Positions 34,650 through 43,701 of a stretch of 64,000 nt of DNA are shown in pieces. The position numbers and the translations under genes are program-made. The first letter of the stretch is position 1; each line of letters opens with the position of its first letter. Below the pieces are notes generated by a model that ran no database searches, was not told the origin of the DNA, and worked only from the letters and a program-made list of their open reading frames with translations. Source of the stretch: OCS116 sp051531935. Lineage in GTDB: Bacteria > Pseudomonadota > Alphaproteobacteria > Rhizobiales > OSC116. The stretch is taken from the NCBI GenBank assembly GCA_051531935.1, contig JAOPTR010000001.1:310001-374000 (forward strand). The letters are read 5' to 3'.

Positions 34650-37001
34650 ATGTTGCGCCAAATTAAAAAAATCATCAATCGCTACTCAGTTAAATCTCAA
34701 GTAATCGCCATCATCTCATTTGGTGTATTCAGTGTTCTAACACTCGGTTCAGCCGCATTTAATGCAGAGAGCGAAATTGAGAGCCTAACCCAAAAAAGTG
34801 TCGATTTTTCAAAACTTGCCAGCCAATTACAAACACTAAATTTAGGTAGCCTACAATTACGTCGCCACGAAAAAGATTATTTCAATAGAATGCAAAAGAA
34901 ATACATTAACAGATATTATGTGCAAGTCGAAGAGTCTTTCAACGATATTAAAGTCCTAATAAACAGCAGCCTTACCAAAGATAAGCTAAAATTGTTACGT
35001 ATAGAAATGGGGCTCAATGACCACCGCATTCAATTCAAAAAAACACTAGCCATTCGCCAATCTCTTGGCATCAACCACAATATGGGTCTAGAAAAAAACT
35101 TAAGAGATGCTGTTCACTCTATTGAGAATTTACTCATCGCTCTTGAGCATCAAGCTATCAGCACCCACCAATTAAACGCCATTAACGTCGAAATGCTTAT
35201 GCTAAGACGCCACGAAAAAGACTTTATGCTTAGGGGATTGCAGTCCTATTTACATCAATTTGAACAACGTACCGAAAGTTTCATTCTGGCTGTAAAAAGT
35301 AGCGACTTATCACCTAGCCATAAAAATATTTTAATTTCTAACTTGGCTATATACAAACAACAATTTTCAAATTGGAGCCAGACCAAATTAAGTTTTAATG
35401 CCGAGAAAAAACAACTAAGCGTCATCTATGCCAATTTCTCCCCGCTCATCACTTCGCTAATTACCAAATATGATACTTCAAGTAAATCCGCAGATGCAAA
35501 ACGCATAGCAAGCCAAGAGCGATCAAAAACCTTCTTATTCATCAGTATTGGTGTGATTGCGAGCCTACTCATTTCAATTGCAATCTTAATATTACTATTC
35601 CGCCAGCATGAAAAATTCAAAAACATCGTGCGCCAAAAAGTTACCTTAGTAAGGCAAGCCATTGATTTAGAAAAAATGAATCTCGAAAATTCACGCCTTG
35701 CCAACCGCGACACCCTCACCTCACTTCCCAATCGCCGTAGTTTCTTTGCCGAACTCGAAGCACTCACAAAAGAAAACGAAAAAAACAATAAACCCGATCA
35801 AAGAATAGTTGTCGGCCTGCTCGATCTAGATGGCTTCAAACGCATTAACGATGTTTTCGGTCACCCAGCAGGCGATGATCTATTGATCAAATCTAGCCAA
35901 AGATTAAATAACGTGGTCGGTGATAACATCACATTAGCACGTCTGGGTGGAGACGAGTTTGGCCTCATCATCACCCAACCAGATGACATTAAAAATGTAC
36001 TGCAACTTGGCCAAGATATCTGCGATGCCATGCGCCAAGTCTTCCATCTCAAAGAAGGCAGCATTCAAATTGGCGCCACCATTGGCTTTGTAGAACATCC
36101 TTCTATGGCACCCACTTCACAATTATTGTTCGAGCGTGCAGACTATGCTCTTTGCTATTCCAAACAACATAGTAAAGGCGAGCCAGTAATTTTCTCAAAT
36201 GAGCATGAAACCATCATTCGTGATGTTTCAAATATAGAACATCAATTACGCGAGTCTAATTTGGAAGACGAGCTATCCGTCATGTTCCAACCCATTGTCG
36301 ATACCCAAAATAACAAAACCATGGGCTTTGAAGCTTTGGCAAGGTGGGACAACCCAAAACTCGGCAAAGTGCGACCACAAGTATTCATCAATGCTGCCGA
36401 GCAAATGGGCATTATTGGAAAACTAACCACCATTTTACTAAAAAAAGCACTCGATGCAGCCAGCCAATGGCCTGATGATCTGTATATGTCCTTCAATTTG
36501 TCAATTTTCGATCTTTCCTCACCACAAACCGTATTGGGTCTTATCAGTATTGTCGAAAAATCAGATTTCCCAAGCCACCGCATTGTGTTCGAAATCACCG
36601 AAACCGCAGTGATGAACGATTTCAAACAAGCCAATGAGGCACTTAATCTACTCAAATTGCAAGGCGCACAAATCGCGTTGGATGATTTTGGCACTGGTTA
36701 TTCAAGTCTCTCTTACGTACAAAGAATGCCACTAGATCGGCTAAAAATCGACCGCAGCTTCATCATAGATATCGCCACCGACCCGCACACCAAAAACATT
36801 GTGCAAACCGTCATCGACCTATGTAACAATTTAAATCTATACTGCATTGTCGAAGGTGTCGAAACAGAAGAGCAATTAAAAGTGCTAAATGAAATGGGTT
36901 GCCGCTATATCCAAGGATACTATTTCAGCCGTCCACTGTCGCCAAAAAACGCCCTAACCTACCTATCTCAAGATGAATTTAAAATAAAATCGGCTTATTA
37001 A
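34650..37001 (+). CDS. Membrane GGDEF-EAL c-di-GMP turnover protein (paralog 2)
   Basis: A 783-residue protein with a membrane helix at about 16-38, a largely helical extracytoplasmic region of about 250 residues, a second helix near 295-315, and GGDEF (about 355-520) and EAL (about 535-775) domains. The helical sensor contains two similar segments, LQLRRHEKDYFNRMQK and LMLRRHEKDFMLRGLQ. This suggests a duplicated four-helix-bundle ligand domain as in some chemoreceptors. GGDEF (RLGGDEFGLI) and EAL (GFEALARWD, IDDFG-type and EGVE motifs) are intact. The catalytic halves of this and the preceding gene are near-copies, while the sensors are unrelated. Confidence 0.92.
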   Translation: MLRQIKKIINRYSVKSQVIAIISFGVFSVLTLGSAAFNAESEIESLTQKSVDFSKLASQLQTLNLGSLQLRRHEKDYFNRMQKKYINRYYVQVEESFNDIKVLINSSLTKDKLKLLRIEMGLNDHRIQFKKTLAIRQSLGINHNMGLEKNLRDAVHSIENLLIALEHQAISTHQLNAINVEMLMLRRHEKDFMLRGLQSYLHQFEQRTESFILAVKSSDLSPSHKNILISNLAIYKQQFSNWSQTKLSFNAEKKQLSVIYANFSPLITSLITKYDTSSKSADAKRIASQERSKTFLFISIGVIASLLISIAILILLFRQHEKFKNIVRQKVTLVRQAIDLEKMNLENSRLANRDTLTSLPNRRSFFAELEALTKENEKNNKPDQRIVVGLLDLDGFKRINDVFGHPAGDDLLIKSSQRLNNVVGDNITLARLGGDEFGLIITQPDDIKNVLQLGQDICDAMRQVFHLKEGSIQIGATIGFVEHPSMAPTSQLLFERADYALCYSKQHSKGEPVIFSNEHETIIRDVSNIEHQLRESNLEDELSVMFQPIVDTQNNKTMGFEALARWDNPKLGKVRPQVFINAAEQMGIIGKLTTILLKKALDAASQWPDDLYMSFNLSIFDLSSPQTVLGLISIVEKSDFPSHRIVFEITETAVMNDFKQANEALNLLKLQGAQIALDDFGTGYSSLSYVQRMPLDRLKIDRSFIIDIATDPHTKNIVQTVIDLCNNLNLYCIVEGVETEEQLKVLNEMGCRYIQGYYFSRPLSPKNALTYLSQDEFKIKSAY

Positions 37002-37269
37002 CAGTTTAAAGGCCTTAGCAGTTCTTAAATTACATTTACATTCACTCGATCAAATTCAATAGTTAAATTCAAATACTCATTGCTTATTTTAGTTTGCCAT
37101 TTCGTTACTTATTGTACGAAAGTCTATGCAACTATTCAAATCCGTCACAGCGCCATATGGTCTAGAACATTCACATTCCATTAACCAATAGTCTCCATCC
37201 TTAAAGCCAATTAACTACACTAAAATAGTAGTTAGTCCTCAAGTATCAGTTTCTTTAAGGAAAAAGAAT

Positions 37270-37857
37270 ATGACAAGCATTAAGTATAAAAATTTTATTT
37301 TGGGTTTAGCCTTAACAACAATTCTTGCAACACCAGTTTTTGCAGAAGGCGCGCACGTCGCTCCCATCAAAGAATTTGCTGCAAACACAGTTAACGAATG
37401 GATTGCAAACCCATCAGTTATCGCTGCTATTAATGCTCAGAACATAAAAAATTCAGCATTAACAGAAACACAAATCATAGATCTAGACAACAAATGGCGC
37501 TCTGAAACAAAAGCTTCATCTCATCCGATGATTGATGAAGTGTTAAACAGTGAACTCTCTAAAATATTGGCTGAATACAGAGATTCAACAATGGGCATGG
37601 CAACTGAAGTATTCATCATGGATAATAAAGGCCTAAACGTTGCGCAATCTGATATCACATCCGATTATTGGCAGGGTGACGAAGCTAAATGGCAAAAAAC
37701 TTATTCTGTTGGCCCCAACGCTGTTTTTGTAGATGAAATTGAAACAGACGAGTCAACTCAAACCTTACAAAGCCAAATGAGCATGTCTATTATAGACCCT
37801 GCTACAGGCGAAGCTATCGGCGCCATTACTGTAGGTGTAAACCTCGAATCTCTATAG
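37270..37857 (+). CDS. Secreted periplasmic PDC/Cache-like protein
   Basis: A 195-residue protein with a clear signal peptide (FILGLALTTILATPVFAEG, cleavage near residue 25) and no other membrane helix, so it should be free in the periplasm. The mature part looks like a PDC/Cache-type sensor: a long N-terminal helix, then strands with ATEVFIMDNKGLNVAQSD, SDYWQGDEAKWQKTYSVG and a closing SIIDPATGEAIGAITVGVN. It lies 49 bases before a chemoreceptor gene in the same direction. A role as a soluble ligand-binding partner of that receptor is likely but inferred. An AAGGAAAAAG ribosome-binding site precedes the ATG. Confidence 0.82.
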   Translation: MTSIKYKNFILGLALTTILATPVFAEGAHVAPIKEFAANTVNEWIANPSVIAAINAQNIKNSALTETQIIDLDNKWRSETKASSHPMIDEVLNSELSKILAEYRDSTMGMATEVFIMDNKGLNVAQSDITSDYWQGDEAKWQKTYSVGPNAVFVDEIETDESTQTLQSQMSMSIIDPATGEAIGAITVGVNLESL

Positions 37858-37906
37858 GTTCAGCTTCACATAATTTACAATCAATATAATATTCCAGGTT
37901 AAGAAA

Positions 37907-39628
37907 ATGAGTCAAACTACCCTACACCCAAGTCAAATAAAAAATGACATCTCCCTTTCAACAACAGATGAAAAGGGTAAGAAAACTAGTAAAAAACCTT
38001 CTAAATCTGGAATATTTACAGTCAGTAGAAAGATGACAATTGTTGCATCTTTAGCGGCAGCAACAATTATCATCGCATTGTCCGTAATCGCGGTTGTTAA
38101 TCAAACCAACAGTCTCAATCAACTCGGCAGCAAATCCTTTATTACCATCACCAAATTGCTCAGCAAAAACATTGGTGGCGGCCTAAAATGGGGCAAAAAA
38201 GACGCTGTTGAAGCCATTTACAAAGATTTTGTAAAATCCGATGGTGATGCTATAACGCAATTGATTACATTCAATGCGGCTGGCGAGCCATTCACAACTT
38301 ATTCTGCACATAATGGTGCCTCAGTAGATCTGTCAAATGCCCCAAAATGGATAGATTCAACAGGAACTGAAGCTTATTCCATTAGCATGGAAAACTATGT
38401 AGTTGCAGCCATTCCCGTCTTTAGTGGCAAGAATAACGATTTCGTTGGCACACTTGCCATCGCATGGAGCAACCAACAAATTCAGGATTCTATTTTTGCA
38501 GCAGAATTACAAATATTCTATTTTGCAATCGCAGCATTAATAGCCGTCATTGCCCTGATGATCTATACCGCTCGTTCATTAATTGGCAAACCTTTGGAAG
38601 AAATGAACCAGGTTATGAGCCAGTTGGCTAAAGGTAATAACCAAGTTGAAGTGCCTTATCTTTCCCGTCAAGATGATATCGGCCTCATCGCCAAAGCTGT
38701 GTTGGTATTTAAAGAAAATGCACTCAACCAAGTCAGTCTAGAAGCTGAAAAAGACCAAACCAGCAAAGCAAGTCAAGATCGCGAAATCTATGTCGATCAA
38801 CTCATTCAAGACTTTAGAACAAATATCTCGACAGGTTTAGAATATGTCACAAACAATAGTAGCGAAATGAAAGACACAGCAGACACTTTGTTCAACATTT
38901 CACATGAAACTAGCGAGCAAGCAACACTGGCAACCAGCGCTTCAGAAGAAGCGTCAACAAATGTAGCCACCGTTGCTGCCGCCGCCGAAGAGCTGTCCTC
39001 GTCAATTTCCGAGATTACCCGCCAAGTGGAACAAACATCTAAAATTGTGGTCAGCGCAAATGAAACAACGGAGATAACCAATACTCAAATCATAAATCTT
39101 GCAGAAAAAAGCCAACGCATTGGAGATGTGATTTCTCTTATTCAAGATATTGCCGAACAAACCAATCTATTAGCGCTTAACGCAACTATCGAAGCGGCAA
39201 GAGCAGGTGAAATGGGCAAAGGCTTTGCAGTTGTTGCCACCGAAGTTAAATCCTTAGCCAATCAAACAGCTAAAGCGACAGAAGAAATTTCAGCGCAAAT
39301 TTCAGACATTCAAATTTCAACCAGTGGTGCGGTAAAAGGCATCAATAAAATCACCGACATTATGCAAGAGGTAAATGATTATACAACATCAATTGGTTCC
39401 GCAGTCGGAGAACAAAATCTGGCCACTATTGAAATTAGTGAAAATGTAGCAAATGCATCAAATGGCACGCAAGAAATGGCAACCAGCATTGCAGAAATAT
39501 CGCAATCCATTAAACAAACAAATGTTTCTGCAAATGAAGTCACTCAAGCTTCATCACAAATGAACACTCAAATCGATGAGCTCAAAAACTCTATAACCGA
39601 TTTCCTAAATAAAGTGGCCGCTGCTTAA
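37907..39628 (+). CDS. Methyl-accepting chemotaxis protein paired with secreted sensor protein
   Basis: A 573-residue chemoreceptor with an unusual Ser/Lys/Thr-rich cytoplasmic N-terminus of about 45 residues. It continues with a membrane helix (about 46-68), a small periplasmic region of about 125 residues containing GLKWGKKDAVEAIYKDF, a second helix (about 197-217), HAMP (about 218-275) and the MCP signalling hairpin (DIAEQTNLLALNATIEAARA). The signalling domain is very similar to that of the receptor at 29520. The periplasmic part is not the Cache form seen there and may sense through the secreted protein encoded just upstream. Confidence 0.93.
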   Translation: MSQTTLHPSQIKNDISLSTTDEKGKKTSKKPSKSGIFTVSRKMTIVASLAAATIIIALSVIAVVNQTNSLNQLGSKSFITITKLLSKNIGGGLKWGKKDAVEAIYKDFVKSDGDAITQLITFNAAGEPFTTYSAHNGASVDLSNAPKWIDSTGTEAYSISMENYVVAAIPVFSGKNNDFVGTLAIAWSNQQIQDSIFAAELQIFYFAIAALIAVIALMIYTARSLIGKPLEEMNQVMSQLAKGNNQVEVPYLSRQDDIGLIAKAVLVFKENALNQVSLEAEKDQTSKASQDREIYVDQLIQDFRTNISTGLEYVTNNSSEMKDTADTLFNISHETSEQATLATSASEEASTNVATVAAAAEELSSSISEITRQVEQTSKIVVSANETTEITNTQIINLAEKSQRIGDVISLIQDIAEQTNLLALNATIEAARAGEMGKGFAVVATEVKSLANQTAKATEEISAQISDIQISTSGAVKGINKITDIMQEVNDYTTSIGSAVGEQNLATIEISENVANASNGTQEMATSIAEISQSIKQTNVSANEVTQASSQMNTQIDELKNSITDFLNKVAAA

Positions 39629-39654
39629 GGCCCAAGCCAGTAATATAACAACAA

Positions 39655-39688
39655 ATTCATTGAGCCAAAAATCATTGGCTCAATGAAT
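39655..39688. terminator. Perfect 13-bp hairpin between convergent genes
   Basis: ATTCATTGAGCCA and its exact complement TGGCTCAATGAAT flank an 8-base loop, 27 bases after the chemoreceptor stop and 32 before the stop of the convergent flavoprotein gene. The T runs are poor on both sides, but the position fits a bidirectional terminator. Confidence 0.65.
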
Positions 39689-39719
39689 ATTTAGATATCC
39701 TTTTAAAAAGCACATCATC

Positions 39720-40922
39720 CTAAGTCTTGGTCATGCTTCTTCCGCATGCCACAGCGCTAGACCAAGCCCATTGGAAGTTATAACCTCCCAAAAAGCCAGT
39801 CACGTCTAGTAGCTCACCAATCATATATAAGCCTTCAGTTTTTTGGCTTTCAAATGTTTGGCTCGATATTTCTCTAGTATTCACACCACCCAAGGTCACT
39901 TCGGCAGTTCTATTGCCTTCAGACCCGTTCGGCAATACATGCCACTTGTTCACCATGTCAGCCACTTTGCGAATTTTCTTATCGCTCAAATTACCAATTT
40001 GCCCGTCAATGTCTGTTTCTTCGGTAATATAAGCCGCAAGCTTTTTGGCAAAAAAACCAGACAATATATTATGTAGCATTTGTTTAGGCTTGTCTTTTTT
40101 GGCAATCATCAAATATTCATACATGTCTTCATCAGGCATCATATTGATAACAATCTCTTTGCCCTCTCGCCAAAATGACGAAATCTGCAAAATCGCTGGG
40201 CCCGATAGCCCACGATGGGTAAACAACAAAGCTTCCCTGAATTTCTGCTTCACCTTTTTATCAGCAATCGAAACCTCAACATCAGGTATAGATATACCCG
40301 ACAACGTGGCAATAAATTGTTTGGTTTCATCACTAAATGTCAGCGGCACAAGCGCAGGGCGCGTATCTACAATGCTATGGCCAAATTGTTTGGCAACAAT
40401 GTAACCAATGCTTGTGGCACCCATTTTAGGTATAGATGGGCCGCCTGTCGCCAATACAAGTTTATCACCTGTTATTGGGTCTTTATCACTGGTAAATTCA
40501 AATATGCCGTCAATTTTTTCAATTTTTTTAACTTCAATTTCTGTAATCAGTTCAACGTCATTTTTAGCACATTGGTCTTTCAGCATTTCAATGATTTGCA
40601 TGGCACTGTCATTGCAAAAATATTGTCCCAAAGTTTTTTCATGGTAAGAAATTTTATACTCATCAACCAATTTAATAAAATCTCGCGGTGTATAACGTTT
40701 TAAGGCCGAAATACAAAAATTCTTATTTTCCGAGATAAATTTGTTTTTATCAGTATTGATGTTGGTAAAATTACAACGTCCACCACCCGATATGCGCACC
40801 TTTTGAGCCACATAGCGGTTATGTTCAAGCACAACAACTTTGTTGCCATTCTTGCCCGCTTCAATCGCACACATTAAACCGGCTGCACCGCCACCAAGTA
40901 TTACCACATCATAATGTGTCAT
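39720..40922 (-). CDS. HI0933-family FAD-dependent oxidoreductase
   Basis: A 400-residue flavoprotein of the HI0933/YhiN family (NAD(P)/FAD-dependent oxidoreductase, sometimes called aminoacetone oxidase family). The FAD-binding loop is VILGGGAAGLMCAIEAGKNG, followed by the family motif RISGGGRCNFTN and the C-terminal GFLGGYNFQWAWSSAVACG. The physiological substrate is not established. It is divergent from the glutathione S-transferase gene, with about 54 bases between the starts. Confidence 0.9.
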   Translation of the reverse strand: MTHYDVVILGGGAAGLMCAIEAGKNGNKVVVLEHNRYVAQKVRISGGGRCNFTNINTDKNKFISENKNFCISALKRYTPRDFIKLVDEYKISYHEKTLGQYFCNDSAMQIIEMLKDQCAKNDVELITEIEVKKIEKIDGIFEFTSDKDPITGDKLVLATGGPSIPKMGATSIGYIVAKQFGHSIVDTRPALVPLTFSDETKQFIATLSGISIPDVEVSIADKKVKQKFREALLFTHRGLSGPAILQISSFWREGKEIVINMMPDEDMYEYLMIAKKDKPKQMLHNILSGFFAKKLAAYITEETDIDGQIGNLSDKKIRKVADMVNKWHVLPNGSEGNRTAEVTLGGVNTREISSQTFESQKTEGLYMIGELLDVTGFLGGYNFQWAWSSAVACGRSMTKT

Positions 40923-40976
40923 ATTTTTCTCTTTCGCTATTTACACGATAGCTAACATAAATTAAGAATCGTGGCT

Positions 40977-41651
40977 ATGAGTGATTTACCAATATTATAT
41001 AGCTTCCGTCGATGCCCCTATGCCATGCGTGCGCGCATTGGCTTGTTAGAATCAGGCATCAAAGTCGAACTGCGCGAAATCGTCCTACGTGATAAACCTG
41101 CATCAATGTTGGCAATATCGCCAAAAGCCACTGTCCCCGTGTTGCAACTCCCCACGGGAGAGGTCATAGATGAAAGCCTAGACATCATGCTTTGGGCGCT
41201 CAATCAAAATGACCCAAACAACCTGCTAAAAACCCAACCCTCAAAAGCCAATCCGCTCATTCTTCAAACCGATGGCACTCAAGACACACATTTCAAATTC
41301 CATCTAGACCGCTATAAATATTCATCACGTTACGATGATGCCGATTCGCAACAAACAGGCCTTAACAGCCGAAAACAAGCCGAAATATTCATTCAAAATC
41401 TAGAGAGTCTGCTCGCAAGCAACCCATTTTTGCTCGCAGACAAACCTAGCCTAGCCGATTATGCAGTGGCGCCATTTATCCGCCAATTTGCCAATTCAGG
41501 CCGCGAATGGTGGGATCAAGCACCCTATCCAAATACCCAGAAATGGCTAGAAACCTTCATCGCTTCCCCAACATTCCAAACCATATTTCAAAAATTCAAA
41601 GTTTGGAAACCCGATGATGAACCCATCCATTTCCCTGCTCCAAAGCCATAA
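40977..41651 (+). CDS. Glutathione S-transferase family protein
   Basis: About 224 residues with an N-terminal thioredoxin-like domain (LYSFRRCPYAMRARIGLLES) and a C-terminal helical domain (about 95-215, with LADKPSLADYAVAPFIRQF). The CPYAMRAR stretch places a cysteine at the usual active-site position, as in omega/beta-like or glutaredoxin-like GSTs. The thioredoxin-fold cis-Pro is in KATVPVLQLPTGEVIDES. The ATG at 40977 is preferred over a GTG six bases upstream. The reaction is not known. Confidence 0.87.
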   Translation: MSDLPILYSFRRCPYAMRARIGLLESGIKVELREIVLRDKPASMLAISPKATVPVLQLPTGEVIDESLDIMLWALNQNDPNNLLKTQPSKANPLILQTDGTQDTHFKFHLDRYKYSSRYDDADSQQTGLNSRKQAEIFIQNLESLLASNPFLLADKPSLADYAVAPFIRQFANSGREWWDQAPYPNTQKWLETFIASPTFQTIFQKFKVWKPDDEPIHFPAPKP

Positions 41652-41677
41652 AACAGTTCATATATAGACTCATTCGC

Positions 41678-41705
41678 TTGACACTGGACAGTCAAAATGT
41701 ATATT
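41678..41705 (+). promoter_or_regulatory. Sigma-70-type promoter for rplU-rpmA
   Basis: A consensus -35 TTGACA, a 16-base spacer and a -10 TATATT lie about 158 bases before the rplU ATG. This implies a leader of roughly 150 bases. The start point is inferred. Confidence 0.6.
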
Positions 41706-41862
41706 GCGAGCATTCAAAGGGCCTTATTGCGCCTGTCTACTCGTTATGGGTTGTATGGAATCACTTATTTTTAAGGGTTTTATGCTGCAGATCCCCCAAA
41801 ATGATAGAGTGAATTTTTTAAATCAAAGCCTTTCATTAGGCACAAAAAAGAGATCGAGCATT

Positions 41863-42567
41863 ATGTTTGCAGTCATCCGCACAGGCGGAAAACAATATAA
41901 AGTCGCTAAAGACGATATCCTACAAGTTGAAAAACTTGAAGTTGAAGCTGGCGAAATCATCACATTAGACGATGTTCTAATGCTTGGTGGCGAAACAACT
42001 GAAATTGGCACACCAACTGTAGCTGGCGCTGCAATTGCTTGTGAAGTTTTAGAGCAAAAACGCGACAAAAAAGTTATCGTTTTTAAGAAAAAACGTCGTC
42101 AAAACTACCGTCGTAAAGCTGGTCATCGTCAGCATAAAACAGTATTACGCGTTATCGACATCCTAACAGGTGGCGCTAAAGCTCCTAAGTCTGCACCAAA
42201 AGCTGTTAAAGCAGTTGAAGAAGCAGCACCAAAAGCCAAAGCCGAAAAAGCTGCTGCTCCTAAAGCCGCTGCTAAAAAAGCTGCACCAAAAGCTGAAGCT
42301 TCAGCAGGCGCAAGCGTAGACGCTTCAACATTGGGTCTAACAGTAGAATTACTTGCAGAACCAAATGGCAAAAAAGATAACCTAACCAAATTATCAGCAA
42401 TCGGTAAAGTTGGTGAGAAAAAGCTAAATGATATTGGTATTTTCCATTATTCACAAATGGCTCAAATCACTAAAGAAGATGCTGTTAAATTGGATGAAGC
42501 TTACACATTTAAAGGTGACCTACCTGTAGATGTTTGGGCAACTGAAATCAAAGATCTTACTAAGTAA
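41863..42567 (+). CDS. rplU: Ribosomal protein L21 with C-terminal extension
   Basis: The first 103 or so residues are a normal L21 (MFAVIRTGGKQYKVAKDD at the start, then KKRRQNYRRKAGHRQHKT). An Ala/Lys-rich linker of about 50 residues and a 75-residue helical domain with LSAIGKVGEKKLNDIGIFHY follow, resembling a helix-hairpin-helix. This extension is known from alphaproteobacterial L21 proteins. I start at 41863 because the L21 domain begins exactly there; the frame is open 53 codons further upstream but that part is not L21-like. It is followed by rpmA in an operon. Confidence 0.95.
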   Translation: MFAVIRTGGKQYKVAKDDILQVEKLEVEAGEIITLDDVLMLGGETTEIGTPTVAGAAIACEVLEQKRDKKVIVFKKKRRQNYRRKAGHRQHKTVLRVIDILTGGAKAPKSAPKAVKAVEEAAPKAKAEKAAAPKAAAKKAAPKAEASAGASVDASTLGLTVELLAEPNGKKDNLTKLSAIGKVGEKKLNDIGIFHYSQMAQITKEDAVKLDEAYTFKGDLPVDVWATEIKDLTK

Positions 42568-42594
42568 GACGCAACCTATCTAGGAGAATAGACC

Positions 42595-42864
42595 ATGGCA
42601 CATAAAAAAGCAGGCGGCTCATCCCGTAACGGTCGCGACTCAGCTGGTCGCCGTCTTGGTGTTAAGAAATTTGGTGGCGAAAACGTCATCTCAGGCAATA
42701 TCATTGTTCGTCAGCGCGGCACTAAGTGGCATCCTGGCGTAAATGTTGGCATCGGTAAAGATCATACGATCTTTTCAGTCATCGAAGGCAATGTTTATTT
42801 CACGAAGGGTCGTAATGACCGTACGTTTGTAAACGTGATGCCGCTGGCACAAGCCGCAGAATAA
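42595..42864 (+). CDS. rpmA: Ribosomal protein L27
   Basis: An 89-residue 50S protein starting MAHKKAGGSSRNGRDSAGRR, the conserved L27 tail that reaches the peptidyl transferase centre. The N-terminus begins directly with the mature sequence, without the cleaved extension of Firmicutes. A strong AGGAGA ribosome-binding site precedes it. It forms an operon with rplU and is followed by two hairpins. Confidence 0.97.
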   Translation: MAHKKAGGSSRNGRDSAGRRLGVKKFGGENVISGNIIVRQRGTKWHPGVNVGIGKDHTIFSVIEGNVYFTKGRNDRTFVNVMPLAQAAE

Positions 42865-42892
42865 CGACGAAATATGAATTTAACTTTCGTCG
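42865..42892 (+). other. Hairpin directly after rpmA stop codon
   Basis: CGACGAAA pairs with TTTCGTCG around a 12-base loop immediately after the TAA. It has no T run. It may stabilise the 3' end of the mRNA or act with the terminator downstream. Confidence 0.5.
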
Positions 42893-42930
42893 GTAAAATA
42901 TAACCCGACGGAGGCTAACTCCAGAATTTT

Positions 42931-42964
42931 AAAACGGGTTATATTTTTATAACCCGTTTTTCTT
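42931..42964 (+). terminator. Strong terminator after rplU-rpmA
   Basis: A perfect 13-base stem AAAACGGGTTATA/TATAACCCGTTTT with a TTTT loop is followed by a further T and TCTTTT. A second copy of the motif ATAACCCG lies at 42899-42906 and could form an alternative pairing with the left arm. Confidence 0.85.
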
Positions 42965-43043
42965 TTGCCTAAATTTCAAGCAAAAGAACTTAAAGCCACA
43001 CAATTACGTGCGGTATAATTTGTTAAAATGTCTGGAGACAATA

Positions 43044-43631
43044 ATGACACATATAAGATCAGAAGAAATATTACCCGATACTTTGGAGACGGAGCGGCTT
43101 CACCTACGTCCGCTGAAATCAACCGACGCAGCACGAATTGTGCAGCTAGCAAACAACCCAAACATCGCGTTCCTTCTAGGTTCAATGCCGCACCCCTATA
43201 CAATGCAGCATGCCGAGGAATTCCTCGCACGAGTCAAGAAACGCGAAACCCACGTTTTCGGCATTTGCCTAAAAGGCGATAAAGAAAACATCATTGGCAC
43301 CATTGGTGTTGGCCCTCGCTGGTCACCCGAAGAGCCAGAAATTGGCTTTTGGATTGGCGAAGAATACTGGGAAAACCAATATACTGCCGAATCCGTTCAG
43401 GCCATACTTACCTACGCGTTCGAGTTTTTAAAATACGAGAAAATATATTGCTCATGCCGGATCGAAAACGACAAGCCGCGCAATGTTATCCATTCCTGTG
43501 GTTTAGTCTATATTGGCCGTACCGAACGTCATTTCGATACGCCAAACCAAACCTTCGCGATGGATAAATATTTCCTCACCCACAAAATGTGGCAAGAGCG
43601 TAATGCAGTCACACTAAAAGCTGCACAATAA
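43044..43631 (+). CDS. GNAT family N-acetyltransferase (RimJ/RimL-like)
   Basis: A 195-residue GNAT protein of the Acetyltransf_3 type: LPDTLETERLHLRPLKSTDA at the start, EIGFWIGEEYWENQYTAES around the acetyl-CoA loop and an NDKPRNVIHSCGLVYIG end. The loop lacks the usual Q/RxxGxG/A (it reads YWENQYTAE), so acetyl-CoA binding may be altered. The ATG at 43044 follows GGAGA. Two GNAT genes between rpmA and obgE are a conserved feature in Hyphomicrobiales. Confidence 0.88.
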   Translation: MTHIRSEEILPDTLETERLHLRPLKSTDAARIVQLANNPNIAFLLGSMPHPYTMQHAEEFLARVKKRETHVFGICLKGDKENIIGTIGVGPRWSPEEPEIGFWIGEEYWENQYTAESVQAILTYAFEFLKYEKIYCSCRIENDKPRNVIHSCGLVYIGRTERHFDTPNQTFAMDKYFLTHKMWQERNAVTLKAAQ

Positions 43632-43640
43632 AATAGTAGC

Positions 43641-43672
43641 CCGTGTTCGCAATTTCCAGACAGCGAACACGG
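43641..43672 (+). other. 10-bp perfect hairpin between the two GNAT genes
   Basis: CCGTGTTCGC and GCGAACACGG flank a 12-base loop. There is no T run, so it may be a processing or mRNA-stabilising structure rather than a classical terminator. Confidence 0.45.
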
Positions 43673-43701
43673 TCACTCACCCATTTTTAAACGGCAAAAT
43701 C

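Noticed and set aside
32367..37001. The two similar GGDEF-EAL genes as an assembly duplication
   Set aside because: The DNA differs throughout, the N-terminal sensors are unrelated, and a terminator lies between them.
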